Both the position numbers and the translations under genes were made by a program. A stretch of DNA of 64,000 nt from Comamonas testosteroni (GTDB lineage: Bacteria > Pseudomonadota > Gammaproteobacteria > Burkholderiales > Burkholderiaceae_C): the NCBI RefSeq assembly GCF_014076415.1, contig NZ_CP043568.1, positions 2,790,001 through 2,854,000 of the forward strand, read 5' to 3'. Shown one piece after another: positions 9,095 through 18,515 of this stretch. Below the pieces are notes generated by a model that did not search any database, was not told where the DNA came from, and worked only from the letters and a program-made list of their open reading frames with translations. The first letter of the stretch is position 1. Every line of letters begins with the position of its first letter.

Positions 9095-10318
9095 GTGGTG
9101 GAGCCTGTGACTAGCCGGGGTCTGAACCCCTCATGGATCATCGTCGCTGCGGGCGTCAGTGCCTCGCTGCATGTGGGCAAGCTACCGCCCGCCGTACCCC
9201 TGCTGCAGCAGCAACTGGGCATGTCCCTGGTGCAGGCGGGATTCTTGCTCTCCACCGTCCAGGTGGCGGGCATGGTGCTGGGCCTGGTGGTGGGCCTGGG
9301 GGCAGACAAATGGGGGCTGCGTCGCAGCCTGCTGACAGGGCTGATGATGATGGCACTGTCCAGCTTGGTGGGGGCTGCGGCCACGGACTTCACCTGGCTG
9401 CTGGCGCTGCGCGCTCTGGAAGGTCTGGGTTTTTTGCTGGTTGCCATGCCTGCTCCAGGGCTGATTCGTCGCAGCGTCAAGCCGTCAGAACTGGGGGCGC
9501 GCATGGGCTGGTGGGGCTCTTATATGCCCATTGGCAGTGCCTTGGGCTTGCTGCTTGGGCCATGGGTGCTGCAGGCGACCAGTTGGCAGACTTGGTGGCT
9601 TGCACTGGGCTTTACTTCCGCCTTGGCGGCCTATGCCGTCTGGCGCATGGTGCCTGCGGATGCAACTGCAACTGCAGCCGTCGCAGCCACTGCCGATGAG
9701 AGATGGCGTCCGCGTCTGGCGCTCACATTGCGCAGCCCCGGCCCCTGGCTGGTGTCACTGGGCTTTATGGTGTATTCGGGTCAGTGGATGGGCATTGTCG
9801 GCTTTCTGCCCACGCTTTATTCGGAAGCAGGACTTAGTGCCAAGCTGGCGGGCCTGCTGACGGCCGTGGTCGCCGCCAGCAATATACTGGGCAATGTGGC
9901 GGCAGGCAGGTTGTTGCACCGCGGCTGGAGTCCTGCGCACTGCCTGCAGACCGGCTATGTGCTGATGGGGCTGACGGCGCTGCTGGCCTATGTGCAGATC
10001 GGGGGCGAGCCGCTGGCTCCTCTGTGGCTGCGCTTTGTGGCCGTGGCGCTGTTCTCTGCGACGGGCGGCCTGATACCGGCGACCCTGTTCACAACGGCCA
10101 TGCATCTGGCGCCCAGCCAGGCCACGGTGTCCACCACCGTGGGTTTCATGCAGCAATGGTCTTGCGTGGGGCAATTCGCAGGTCCTCCGCTGGTGGCGGC
10201 CGTGGCCATGCAGATGGGAGGTTGGCAGTTCACCTGGATGGTGACGGGCAGCATGTGCGTGTTGGGCTGGTTGCTGGCGCTGGGAGTGGGTCGTTGCTGG
10301 AGCCACCTCAGGGATTGA
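9095..10318 (+). CDS. MFS transporter (CynX/NimT-like)
   Basis: 407 residues with about 12 membrane helices in two halves joined by a cytoplasmic loop near residue 190. The MFS signature between helices 2 and 3 reads GLGADKWGLRRSL, matching the G-x-x-x-D-x-x-G-x-R-R pattern. The start is one of two tandem GTG codons (9095 or 9098) after AAAAAGAGA; no ATG is better placed. The neighbour downstream is an amidohydrolase lipoprotein 151 bases on, perhaps under its own promoter. Substrate not predictable. Confidence 0.85.
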   Translation: MVEPVTSRGLNPSWIIVAAGVSASLHVGKLPPAVPLLQQQLGMSLVQAGFLLSTVQVAGMVLGLVVGLGADKWGLRRSLLTGLMMMALSSLVGAAATDFTWLLALRALEGLGFLLVAMPAPGLIRRSVKPSELGARMGWWGSYMPIGSALGLLLGPWVLQATSWQTWWLALGFTSALAAYAVWRMVPADATATAAVAATADERWRPRLALTLRSPGPWLVSLGFMVYSGQWMGIVGFLPTLYSEAGLSAKLAGLLTAVVAASNILGNVAAGRLLHRGWSPAHCLQTGYVLMGLTALLAYVQIGGEPLAPLWLRFVAVALFSATGGLIPATLFTTAMHLAPSQATVSTTVGFMQQWSCVGQFAGPPLVAAVAMQMGGWQFTWMVTGSMCVLGWLLALGVGRCWSHLRD

Positions 10319-10481
10319 GACCAGGGAATGATGCTCTGTATTGATGAGCTTGCAGTTCTTGTCGGATAGGCGCGGTAGCCCGATTTGATGCATTGTTTTG
10401 AGTTGACGCACAGGACCCAATTGCCAGCTCAAGCATGATTCGAGTCTGAACTGCGGTTACGCTGCAGTCTTGTGGAGGTCC

Positions 10482-12239
10482 ATGATGCAAAAGCGCCAGT
10501 TTCTCGCCACCGCAGCCTCGCTGACGGTATTGTCATCAACGCCCTGGCTCGCGGGCTGTGCCTCGCGTCGTACCAAGACGGCGGTCAAGCCCGCCGAGCT
10601 GATCTATTACGGCGGCCCGATTCTCACCATGAACGACGCTCAGCCCCAGGTGGAGGCCGTGGCGGTGAGTGCCGGGATGATTGCCGCCATTGGCTCGGCT
10701 CAGGAACTGGAGGCCTTGCGCGGCGCTTCCACGCGCATGGTGGACTTGCAGGGGCGCACGCTGATTCCGGGTTTTGTGGATCCGCACAGCCATATCGGCG
10801 GCGTGGGGTTGCAGGCCATTTCGGCCAATCTGCTGCCTCCGCCCGACGGCGGCAACGCCTCTATCGCCGACCTGCAGCAGACGCTGCGTGAGTACATCAA
10901 GACTTCACCCGAGGTCAAGCAGCTTGGCATCGTGCTCGGCTTTGGTTATGACGATTCCCAGCTTCAGGAGCGGCGCCATCCCACACGTGACGACCTCGAT
11001 GCCGTCTCCCGTGATCTGCCGATTGCCGTGATTCACCAGTCCGGGCACTTCGGTGCACTCAATTCCGCGGCCCTGGCCCGTGCCGGCATCGGGCCCGGCA
11101 CTCCCAATCCAGAGGGCGGCGTGATCCGCCGCCGTGCCGGCAGCCCGGTGCCCAACGGGGTGCTGGAGGAGAACGCCTTCTTCCACAGCCTGGGCAGGAT
11201 CATGCCCAAGCTCACGCTGGAGCAATCCATGGACTGGCTGGAAAAAGCCCAGCAGCTCTATCTGGAGTTCGGCTATACCACGGTGCAGGACGGTCGCTCC
11301 GACGCAGCTGCCATTGCCTCGGCCATGGCGGCTGCCGAGTCCCGTCGGCTGGTCATCGACGTGGTGTCCTATCCCGACATACTGCAACTGGGCGACGGCG
11401 CGCTGGCCAACAAGCTCAAGTTCAGCCGCAGCTATACCAATCGCTTCCGCATTGGCGGTGTCAAGCTCACGCTCGATGGCTCGCCCCAGGGCAAGACGGC
11501 CTGGCTGACCGAGCCCTATCTGGTACCGCCCGATGGCCAGCAGCCCGGCTACCGCGGCTACGGGGTGCTCAGCGATGTCAGGGCCAACGAGCAGGTGGCC
11601 AGGGCCATCCACAACGGCTGGCAGATTCTGGTGCATGGCAACGGCGATGCGGCGATCGATCAGTTCATTGCAGCCGTGCGAGCCAGCGGTCCCGTGGAGC
11701 AGGCGCGTGCTGTACGCCCGGTGCTGATCCACGGTCAGACGCTGCGGCGCGACCAGGTGAGCCAGCTCAAGGAGCTGGGCATTTTCCCGTCGCTGTTTCC
11801 CATGCATACCTTTTACTGGGGCGACTGGCACCACGACTCGGTGCTGGGCGATCCGCGTGCGCAGAACATCTCGCCGACAGGCTGGGTGCTGGGCGAGGGC
11901 ATGGTGTTCACCTCTCACCACGATGCGCCTGTGGCCCTGCCATCGTCGATGCGCGTGCTCGATGCCACGGTGAATCGCACGACGCGCTCAGGGCGTGTGC
12001 TGGGGCCGGAGCATCGCGTCTCGCCCTGGGTGGCGCTCAAGGCGCAGACCATATGGTCGGCCTACCAGCATTTCGAGGAAGACCGCAAGGGCTCCATCGA
12101 GGTCGGCAAGCTGGCCGATCTGGTTGTGCTTTCGGACAACCCGCTGACCGTGCCGCCGCATCAGCTTGCCAATCTCCAGGTGCTGGAGACCATCAAGGAA
12201 GGGCGCACGGTTTACAAGCGCGACGGGTCAAACTTCTGA
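10482..12239 (+). CDS. Amidohydrolase family 3 lipoprotein (YtcJ-like)
   Basis: About 585 residues of the YtcJ/amidohydrolase_3 family, metal-dependent hydrolases of mostly unknown substrate. The N-terminus is a lipoprotein signal with lipobox LAGC near residue 27, so the enzyme should be membrane-anchored outside the cytoplasm. Motifs: FVDPHSHIGG (metal-binding HxH), VIHQSGHFGALNSAAL, LVHGNGDAAID, TSHHDAPVALPSSMRVLDA, and C-terminal KGSIEVGKLADLVVLSDNP, which is typical of the family. GGAGG just before ATG 10482/10485 supports starting there, not at TTG 10470. Confidence 0.88.
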   Translation: MMQKRQFLATAASLTVLSSTPWLAGCASRRTKTAVKPAELIYYGGPILTMNDAQPQVEAVAVSAGMIAAIGSAQELEALRGASTRMVDLQGRTLIPGFVDPHSHIGGVGLQAISANLLPPPDGGNASIADLQQTLREYIKTSPEVKQLGIVLGFGYDDSQLQERRHPTRDDLDAVSRDLPIAVIHQSGHFGALNSAALARAGIGPGTPNPEGGVIRRRAGSPVPNGVLEENAFFHSLGRIMPKLTLEQSMDWLEKAQQLYLEFGYTTVQDGRSDAAAIASAMAAAESRRLVIDVVSYPDILQLGDGALANKLKFSRSYTNRFRIGGVKLTLDGSPQGKTAWLTEPYLVPPDGQQPGYRGYGVLSDVRANEQVARAIHNGWQILVHGNGDAAIDQFIAAVRASGPVEQARAVRPVLIHGQTLRRDQVSQLKELGIFPSLFPMHTFYWGDWHHDSVLGDPRAQNISPTGWVLGEGMVFTSHHDAPVALPSSMRVLDATVNRTTRSGRVLGPEHRVSPWVALKAQTIWSAYQHFEEDRKGSIEVGKLADLVVLSDNPLTVPPHQLANLQVLETIKEGRTVYKRDGSNF

Positions 12240-12287
12240 TTTGAGGGCTGCCTGCGATGGATGGGTATGCGTTTGGGTGAATGTTTT

Positions 12288-13376
12288 TCACGCATCGCGC
12301 GAGCCGATAAGGGCGCGCAATGCACGCTCCAGTTGCTGGGCATTTTCGTGCACCAGCCGCCATTCGGGCTGAAGTACTTCTGTCGGTGCAGTTGATGCAG
12401 GGCAGCTGTCCATGGTCGCCAGTGGATCATCAGCCTTGAGCGCTACCACGGTTGGCTGGTTGGCCAGATCCAGACAGGCATGCGTCAGCCAGCGGCAGTA
12501 GTCGGCCATCGCCGCAGGCGGCGGCTTCCCGGTGTGGGCGGTGGCACGGTTCAGACTTTCGGCCAGCAGCAGAGCCGTGGCATAGACGCGCACGGCATGG
12601 CGGTCATAGCGGCGGGTGACAAAAGCCAGTCGCTCTGCATTGAGCCGTCCGCGCAATGACCAGCGGCGCGAGGAATGGGCCTGGCCTACGGCGGCGCGCA
12701 GGGCGGCCAGCGATTCATGGGCCAGTGATAGCTGGCCGAGGGCGGTTTCGGCCGCATCGGCTTTCTGCTGCTGGCAGGCCTTGAGAATCAGATCCAGACC
12801 GTTGGCAAGCTGCTTGAGAAAGATCGAGGCGGCCCGGCCCATATCCTTGATGGGATTGGAGGTCAGCAACACCTGGCTGAAGATAAGCCCGACCGCAGCA
12901 CCGACCGTGACGTCCAGCAGACGGGCTCCGCCCGCCATGCTGGGGCCGAGCACCAGCACCAGAATCACCGAGACCCCGGCTTGAATCGGCACCACGGGCG
13001 CGGGGCCGATGATGGCGCCAAGCAGGATGGAGAGGAATGCGCCAAGACTCATGCGCAGCAACAGATGCTGCTCGGGCAACTGCCACAGCAGATCGCCGAT
13101 CACGATACCCAGTGTGCAGCCTATGAGCAGACTGCGCGCCTGTTTCAGATGGCTGGGCAGTCCCGGGGCGAGGCAGATCACGGCAGTGACCACGGCGAAG
13201 GCGGGCTTGGGGTGGCCCCAAAGCTGCTGGGCGATGACCCAGGCCAGCATGCTGGCCAGTGCTGCAGCAATCGCATCACGCAGGGCCAGCCTGGCCCGCG
13301 ATGGAAAAGTGGTCTTGGCACGACGCCAGGCCAGCATGAACGGGGTGCTCCAGCGCAATCTCAAACTCCTTGGCAT
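12288..13376 (-). CDS. FUSC family inner-membrane protein (aromatic-acid-exporter-like)
   Basis: 362 residues. The N-terminal half holds about six hydrophobic helices of the fusaric-acid-resistance/ArAE type (ALRDAIAAALASMLAWVIAQ onward; GCTLGIVIGDLLW; LLGAIIGPAPVVPIQAG). The C-terminal half is a soluble helical domain. FUSC proteins export aromatic or weak acids, or act as uncharacterised envelope proteins. At about half the size of AaeB-type pumps, it probably has a single FUSC unit. It stands alone on its strand, 97 bases from the permease gene's end. Confidence 0.82.
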   Translation of the reverse strand: MPRSLRLRWSTPFMLAWRRAKTTFPSRARLALRDAIAAALASMLAWVIAQQLWGHPKPAFAVVTAVICLAPGLPSHLKQARSLLIGCTLGIVIGDLLWQLPEQHLLLRMSLGAFLSILLGAIIGPAPVVPIQAGVSVILVLVLGPSMAGGARLLDVTVGAAVGLIFSQVLLTSNPIKDMGRAASIFLKQLANGLDLILKACQQQKADAAETALGQLSLAHESLAALRAAVGQAHSSRRWSLRGRLNAERLAFVTRRYDRHAVRVYATALLLAESLNRATAHTGKPPPAAMADYCRWLTHACLDLANQPTVVALKADDPLATMDSCPASTAPTEVLQPEWRLVHENAQQLERALRALIGSRDA

Positions 13377-13473
13377 GGCGGTCGATCAGACTCTGATTCA
13401 AGGATGTTAGAGGGCGCGGCGAGATTGCCCTGTGGGAAATACGCCACGCCACCCGAAAATGCTGCGCGGCGGA

Positions 13474-14886
13474 TCAGTCCGCCGAGTCGTCATACTGGGG
13501 CGCAGTCTTGCGAAAGCCACTGGTGATGATGGCCAGATAGACAAGGCCGATGCTGCCCCAGATGAGGCCCGAACTCAGCGAGCTGGGCTCCACCTCCAGC
13601 CACATGGCGCCTACACTCATGAAGCCCAGCACCGGAGTGACAAGATAGCGCAGCAGGTCGCCCGGGGTGTGCCAGCGGCCCTGGCGCCATATATATTCAG
13701 CCAGCACCGACAGATTGACAAAACTGAAAGCCGTCAGCGCGCCGAAGCTGATCAGGGCGACCACATATTCCAGGCTCAGAAATCCAGCGGTCAGCGCTAC
13801 CGCGCCCACCAGCAGAATGTTGTAGGAAGGCGTGAAGGACTTGGGGCTGACATGGCCGAAGAAACGCTTGTGGATCACGCCGTCGCGGCCCATCGCATAC
13901 ATCAGGCGCGATACACCAGCGTGAGCCGCGATGCCCGAGGCCATGACGGTGACGATGGCAAAGGACAGCACCACTGACTTGAACAGCGCGCCCCCCACCA
14001 GATAGAGGATCTCGGGTTGGGTTTCGTCCACGGCCTCGAAGTACTGTCTCGGGTTGCCGGGGAAATAGAGCTGCAGAAAATAAGTGGCCGCAATGAAGAT
14101 CAGGCCGGAAATCAGCGCCGTCAGAAAAATGGCCTTGGGCAAGGTGTTTCGGGTGTCGTGGGTCTCTTCGGCCAGTGAACTCAGCGAGTCAAAGCCCGTG
14201 AACGAAAAACAGAGAATGGTGGCTCCGGTAATCAGTGCGCCGATTTCGGCCTGGGAGCTCCAGAAGGGCGACAGCGTCCACAGGCCCTGGCCGCCATGTT
14301 CGGCAATCGCGCCCAGGGCATTACGGCCTGCATGCAGATCGCGCCAGACCATGCAGGTGAAGATGGCGATGATGAGCAGTTGGAAGAACACGATCAAGCC
14401 ATTGAAATGGGCGACAAAGCGAATGCCGCGCAGATTCACGCAGACCATCAGCGCGGTCAGGCAGACGATCCAGACCCAGTGGTTGACCTCGGGGAACATG
14501 GAGGTCAGATAGATCCTGGCCAGCAAGATATTGACCATGGGCGAGAGCAGGTAGTCCAGCAATGACGACCAGCCCACCATGAAGCCCACGTTGGGGTGAA
14601 TGGCCTTTTGCGCATAGGTATAGGCCGAACCCGAGGATGGGTAGCGACGGATCATGTGGCCGTAGCTCAGCGAGGTCAGCAGCACGGCCAGCAAGGCGAC
14701 AAAGTAGGAGGTGGGCACATGCTGCAGCGAATCGCGCGAGACCATGCCGAAAGTGTCCAGCAATGTCATCGGCTGGATATAGGCCAGGCCGATGATGATC
14801 ACATGCCATAGCAGCAGAGTCTTTTGCAGGCGAACGGGGGAGGTGGTCGAGGCTGCCAAGGGCGGGCGATCAGTCAGTGCAGTCAT
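13474..14886 (-). CDS. APC family amino acid/polyamine permease
   Basis: 470 residues with about 12 membrane helices. The APC-superfamily unwound-helix segment is visible in LAYIQPMTLLDTFGM, and LCFSFTGFDSLSSLAEET with nearby PKAIFLTALISG matches the conserved helix-6/7 region. SYGHMIRRYPSSGSAYTYAQ matches the helix-2/3 region. It resembles the YeeF/PuuP-like branch, so uptake of an amino acid or polyamine is likely. No neighbouring catabolic gene narrows the substrate. Confidence 0.85.
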   Translation of the reverse strand: MTALTDRPPLAASTTSPVRLQKTLLLWHVIIIGLAYIQPMTLLDTFGMVSRDSLQHVPTSYFVALLAVLLTSLSYGHMIRRYPSSGSAYTYAQKAIHPNVGFMVGWSSLLDYLLSPMVNILLARIYLTSMFPEVNHWVWIVCLTALMVCVNLRGIRFVAHFNGLIVFFQLLIIAIFTCMVWRDLHAGRNALGAIAEHGGQGLWTLSPFWSSQAEIGALITGATILCFSFTGFDSLSSLAEETHDTRNTLPKAIFLTALISGLIFIAATYFLQLYFPGNPRQYFEAVDETQPEILYLVGGALFKSVVLSFAIVTVMASGIAAHAGVSRLMYAMGRDGVIHKRFFGHVSPKSFTPSYNILLVGAVALTAGFLSLEYVVALISFGALTAFSFVNLSVLAEYIWRQGRWHTPGDLLRYLVTPVLGFMSVGAMWLEVEPSSLSSGLIWGSIGLVYLAIITSGFRKTAPQYDDSAD

Positions 14887-15169
14887 CTTCTACAAGAACA
14901 AGAGAGCCGGCACAAAACCCGCACCGGCCTGCGCGTGGCAATGCGCCGCAGAGATGGGTCCCAGCTTGGTTGCCACTGTGTTATCAATGGTTTGGACATG
15001 CCCTGAAGCAGGGCGCCATTCTTGGGTTCCGCTGGGCCTCGGGTCAGGCAACAGCGAAAAGCCGGCATTATCGGATTTTGTTGCTGCCGAGGTTGCTTAT
15101 GATGAGAAACGCATTAATTTCAGGCCGGTATCAGCGCAGCTTGCTATGACTGGAAGAGCATGAATATGC

Positions 15170-15664
15170 TCAGCCTCTACTCCCCTGCAGCAGAGACTGA
15201 ATGCATTGCCATTCGGCTTCGGTCACGGGGGTAATGGAGAGACGATTGCCTTTTTGCAGCACGCGCATCTGCGCCAGTTGAGGTTGTTCGCGTAGTTCTG
15301 GCATCAGCAGTGGGCGGATCTTTTTCAGCGCCTGCACATCCAGCATAAGCCAGCGCGGTTTGTCTGCCTGGGACTTGGGGTCGTAATAGGGGTCCGCAGG
15401 GTCGAACTGGGAAGGGTCCACGCGCAGATTGCCGGCAATGCGGGCAATGCCGTAAATCCCAGGTTCGGCGCAACTGGAATGCCAATACAGCACGCCGTCA
15501 CCCACCTGCATATCGTCACGCATGAAATTGCGTGCCTGGTAATTGCGCACGCCATTCCAGGCAATGGTCTGCTCGGGGGACGCCAGAGCATGGTCGATGG
15601 AATACTCGTCGGGCTCGTTCTTCATGAGCCAGTAACGATGGGCTTGGAGGCTGCTGTCGTTCAT
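15170..15664 (-). CDS. EVE domain protein
   Basis: 164 residues, nearly all one EVE domain, a PUA-like fold that binds modified bases in nucleic acids. Typical markers: YWLMKNEPDEYSIDH at the N-terminus, WNGVRNYQARNFMRDDM, GDGVLYWHSSC and the tail PVTEAEWQCIQSLL. Chromosomal stand-alone EVE proteins of this size (YisN/thymocyte protein Thy28-like) are widely conserved; their role is not settled. No restriction or defence gene is adjacent. Confidence 0.88.
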   Translation of the reverse strand: MNDSSLQAHRYWLMKNEPDEYSIDHALASPEQTIAWNGVRNYQARNFMRDDMQVGDGVLYWHSSCAEPGIYGIARIAGNLRVDPSQFDPADPYYDPKSQADKPRWLMLDVQALKKIRPLLMPELREQPQLAQMRVLQKGNRLSITPVTEAEWQCIQSLLQGSRG

Positions 15665-15693
15665 AGGTGCATTGTCTGCGAGAGGTTGCTGTC

Positions 15694-16299
15694 TCAGTCT
15701 TCACGGCCACGCTGCCAGGGACCTCGGTCTTGCTGCCAATTGCGCACCAGATCGCTATTGCGTTGCAGCAGATTTCGGGTGTCCAGCCAGCGGCCTGGAA
15801 TGTCCAGCTCGGCCTCTTCCACCACCCGCATACAGTCCTGAATATGGCGCTCGCCCAGATAGCGCAGCGTCGCGTAGCCTATGGATGCAGCTGCGAGCTG
15901 GCCCAGTAGCGGCACATATCTGGCGGCCTGCCTGGTGCTCATGCGCAGTCCCATGGCTTTGCCGAGGCGCAGCACCATGTCGCGGGTGATGAACTTGCCG
16001 ATCAGCACGGAGCCAACCATGGCGATTGCTTTCTGGACTTGCTCGCGCTTTCCTGGCGTGAGTTGGTCGAGTTGCTCTGGCGTCAACCCGAACTCCTGGT
16101 TGATGCGCGGATAGAGCTGTGCGAGCAGAGCGGCATCTGCAGCCCAGTCCAGACCGGGTATGGGAATGACACTGGCGGCAGCGCTGACGAGTGCCCGTCT
16201 TCTCAGTAGTTTGCGGGCCCGTTCAGCGGCTTGGGCAATGTCTTTGCGCTCCGCTCTGGTCGCACTAAGATTTCTGAAGCTCGGGTCTTTTTTCCACAT
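15694..16299 (-). CDS. Hypothetical membrane-associated protein (DUF697-like)
   Basis: 201 residues. Basic N-terminus, then a helical hydrophobic hairpin (ALVSAAASVIPIPGLDWAAD), a central alpha-helical region with a Gly-rich hydrophobic segment (KAIAMVGSVLIGKFITRDM) and another (VPLLGQLAAASIGYATLRYL). The PIPGLDW motif and layout recall DUF697/EcsC-like membrane-interacting proteins, but I would not assign a family firmly. It lies 29 bases upstream of the EVE gene on the same strand and may be cotranscribed with it. Confidence 0.6.
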   Translation of the reverse strand: MWKKDPSFRNLSATRAERKDIAQAAERARKLLRRRALVSAAASVIPIPGLDWAADAALLAQLYPRINQEFGLTPEQLDQLTPGKREQVQKAIAMVGSVLIGKFITRDMVLRLGKAMGLRMSTRQAARYVPLLGQLAAASIGYATLRYLGERHIQDCMRVVEEAELDIPGRWLDTRNLLQRNSDLVRNWQQDRGPWQRGRED

Positions 16300-16325
16300 A
16301 TTCGATAAGGAGATGACGGAAATAG

Positions 16326-16350
16326 AAAAAGGGGCTTGTCGGCCCCTTTT
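16326..16350 (-). terminator. Terminator after the GlsB-type gene
   Basis: Arms AAAAGGGGC and GCCCCTTTT form a 9-bp stem with a 6-base loop, followed on the minus strand by a T run. It sits 16 bases past the stop of the small membrane-protein gene. Confidence 0.8.
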
Positions 16351-16365
16351 GGTCGGAATTCAGAT

Positions 16366-16617
16366 TCAGTTGGCCTTACCGCGTACCATGCCATAAATAA
16401 ACAAAAGAATCACCGCACCAATGACCGATGCGATCCAGCCTGCGGTTTGTCCGGGCTGGTACCAGCCCATGGCCGAGCCCAGATAGGTAGCTACAAACGA
16501 GCCGACGATACCGAGAAGAATCGTCATGATCCAGCCCATGCTGTCATTGCCCGGCTTGATGGCCCGCGCGATCAAACCGACGATAAGACCGACGATGATG
16601 GTTCCGATGATGGACAT
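16366..16617 (-). CDS. GlsB/YeaQ/YmgE family stress-response membrane protein
   Basis: 83 residues with three hydrophobic helices and the family's glycine pattern: IIGTIIVGLIVGLIARAIKP, GWIMTILLGIVGSFVATYLG, then WIASVIGAVILLFIYGMV. Members are small inner-membrane transglycosylase-associated proteins induced in stationary phase or under stress; the biochemical role is unknown. A purine-rich CAGGGAACAG lies upstream of the ATG. It is a single-gene unit with its own terminator. Confidence 0.9.
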   Translation of the reverse strand: MSIIGTIIVGLIVGLIARAIKPGNDSMGWIMTILLGIVGSFVATYLGSAMGWYQPGQTAGWIASVIGAVILLFIYGMVRGKAN

Positions 16618-16766
16618 ATTCTGTTCCCTGTTGGTGCTCTAACGAAAGTGACTCTACCCGGCCCGATGGTTCGACTATGTCGGACGATTCTGAATGTAGG
16701 CGCGAGCGCGGTTCTTGCGTGAAAACACACGGAGGCTGGGCTACATCAGGGACCAAGGGAGAAACA

Positions 16767-16792
16767 AAAACGCCTGCAGAAGCAGGCGTTTT
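16767..16792 (-). terminator. Terminator after the C40 peptidase gene
   Basis: Perfect arms AAAACGCCTGC and GCAGGCGTTTT around a 4-base loop. T runs occur on both strands, so it can act in both directions; it lies 20 bases past the C40 stop. Confidence 0.85.
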
Positions 16793-16812
16793 GGTCAGGC
16801 CCCGATTCGGAA

Positions 16813-17463
16813 TCAGGGCTGCAATGGGCCCAGGGCGCTATATGCAGCAGCCGTGGTCGCCGAGGCGTCAGCGCCTTCGACGCGGCGGGCGCCGTCGAAG
16901 CGGCGCGCCCAGTAGGAGGTCTGCATGCTTTCCACACGCACGCTTGCGCCGGTGCGCGGTGCGTGGATGAATTTGCCGTCACCCACGTAGATGCCCACAT
17001 GGCTGAATGTGCGGCGCATGGTGTTGAAGAAGACCAGATCACCAGGCTTGAGGTCGCTGCGGTCGATCTGCTGGGTGGCATTGGCCTGCTCAGCAGAGAC
17101 GCGAGGCAGAACCTTGCCCATGGTCTGGGAGTAGATGGCGCGCACGAAACCGCTGCAGTCGAAGCCGGTTTCGGCGTTGGTTCCACCCAGGCGATAGGGA
17201 ACGCCAAGGAAGCCCATGGCCGTTACCACCAGATCGGAGGTTTTTTCGGCCACGTTCTGACGTGCTTCGCGCACGAAGTCAGTCGTCTTCTCGGCCACAG
17301 AGTGGCGAGCTTCACGCAACTGGGTGATGAGGCCGCGGTTGACCAGCAACTGGGCCATGTCGTCGTCACGCTGCTCGCTAGGCGCCGCGTGCGCTGAGGT
17401 AACGCCGACAAATAGAAGTGCAATAAGCCATCGGGACATGGGGCGTGAGGGTAACACGTTCAT
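16813..17463 (-). CDS. NlpC/P60 (C40) cell-wall peptidase, secreted
   Basis: 216 residues. N-terminal signal peptide (MSRWLIALLFVGVTSAHA within the first 27 residues) followed by a roughly 120-residue NlpC/P60 domain at the C-terminus that would cut peptidoglycan stem peptides in the periplasm. The catalytic Cys is in GFDCSGFVRAIY, the His in TFSHVGIYVGDGKFIHAP. Between them a repeated helical linker reads VAEKTTDFVREARQNVAEKT. Start candidates are ATG 17463 or ATG 17439, neither with a clear ribosome site; the GTG at 17517 gives an overlong, basic leader. Confidence 0.85.
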   Translation of the reverse strand: MNVLPSRPMSRWLIALLFVGVTSAHAAPSEQRDDDMAQLLVNRGLITQLREARHSVAEKTTDFVREARQNVAEKTSDLVVTAMGFLGVPYRLGGTNAETGFDCSGFVRAIYSQTMGKVLPRVSAEQANATQQIDRSDLKPGDLVFFNTMRRTFSHVGIYVGDGKFIHAPRTGASVRVESMQTSYWARRFDGARRVEGADASATTAAAYSALGPLQP

Positions 17464-17814
17464 TTGTAGGATGGGGGCTCTATTTCCATTTTTTTCTCTT
17501 GGTTTTTGATGCAGCACAGCAAGTGAGCTGCGGGCATAAGCTTATTGCGTGAGCTGCTCTCAAATTTGCAGCGTATTGCCGTACGTAATTTCCCCATTCT
17601 GGTGAATGAGGGTCGGGAATGCACCAATTCATGGTATTGACATGTGAAAGGCGTTGCATTGACGGACTTTCTACCCCGGCATGCGCTTGCAGCGACAATA
17701 GCGCCATCGATTGCAGCCGATGTGACGCGCTTCCTCAGCGCGCCGCGCGTCTGTCCTGTGCGAGCGCCGCTCTTTTTTGGCAGCGGCTTGACACGGTTTT
17801 AAGAAAGATTTGCC

Positions 17815-18417
17815 ATGTTGTTAGAAGCTTCCGAGTCGCAACTGGTTCTGGTGGACTACCAGGACAAGCTGATGCCCGTCATTCACGAAGGCGCGCAAGC
17901 GCTGGCCAATGCGGTCAAACTGGCCAAGATGGCGCAGCTGCTGGATGTGCCTGTCTGGGGAACGGAGCAGAACCCCTCGCGCCTTGGCGCCAACAATGCG
18001 GAGCTTAAGGCGCTGTGCCAGAAGACGCTGGAGAAAATGTATTTCAGCGCCGTGCCGGAGGGGCTGGGCGAATGGCTGCGTCCTCCCGCCAAGCCCCAGG
18101 GCGGCAATGCGCGCAGCCTGCCCAAGCATCTGCAAAAGCCCCAGCAGCAGGCGCCCGAGCGCAATATGGTGGTGATTGCCGGCTGCGAAACCCATGTCTG
18201 CCTGTTGCAGACGGCGCTGGAGCTGCTGGAAGACGAGTTCGATGTGTGGGTGGTGACGGATGCCTGCGGCTCGCGTACCGAGCGCAACCGGGATGCAGCA
18301 TTTGACCGTCTGGCAGGTGCCGGCGCCGAGCTGGTGACCACCGAGATGGTGATGTTCGAGTGGCTGCGCACCTGTGAAGACCCTGCCTTCAAGGAGATGC
18401 TGGCTCTGGTCAAGTAA
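17815..18417 (+). CDS. Isochorismatase-like cysteine hydrolase
   Basis: 200 residues of the isochorismatase/YcaC-like fold. Catalytic triad candidates: Asp in LVLVDYQDKLMPVIHEG, Lys in the segment LEKMYFSAV, and Cys in VVIAGCETHVCLLQTALELL, where the Cys-x-x-x-T pattern plus cis-peptide region is typical. VTDACGSRTERNRDAA also matches the family. True substrate unknown; such proteins act on amides or isochorismate analogues. Stand-alone gene with its own terminator. Confidence 0.88.
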   Translation: MLLEASESQLVLVDYQDKLMPVIHEGAQALANAVKLAKMAQLLDVPVWGTEQNPSRLGANNAELKALCQKTLEKMYFSAVPEGLGEWLRPPAKPQGGNARSLPKHLQKPQQQAPERNMVVIAGCETHVCLLQTALELLEDEFDVWVVTDACGSRTERNRDAAFDRLAGAGAELVTTEMVMFEWLRTCEDPAFKEMLALVK

Positions 18418-18449
18418 GCCGAGGCGCGGGCCCCGGCCTTGCAGCCCTC

Positions 18450-18474
18450 AGGCGCTCTGCGGAGCGCCTTTTTT
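18450..18474 (+). terminator. Terminator after the isochorismatase-like gene
   Basis: Arms AGGCGCTC and GAGCGCCT with a 4-base loop, followed directly by TTTTTT. Confidence 0.9.
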
Positions 18475-18515
18475 CATTTCAGCCTGCAGCACTCTGAACC
18501 AATGAGGATGGAGTC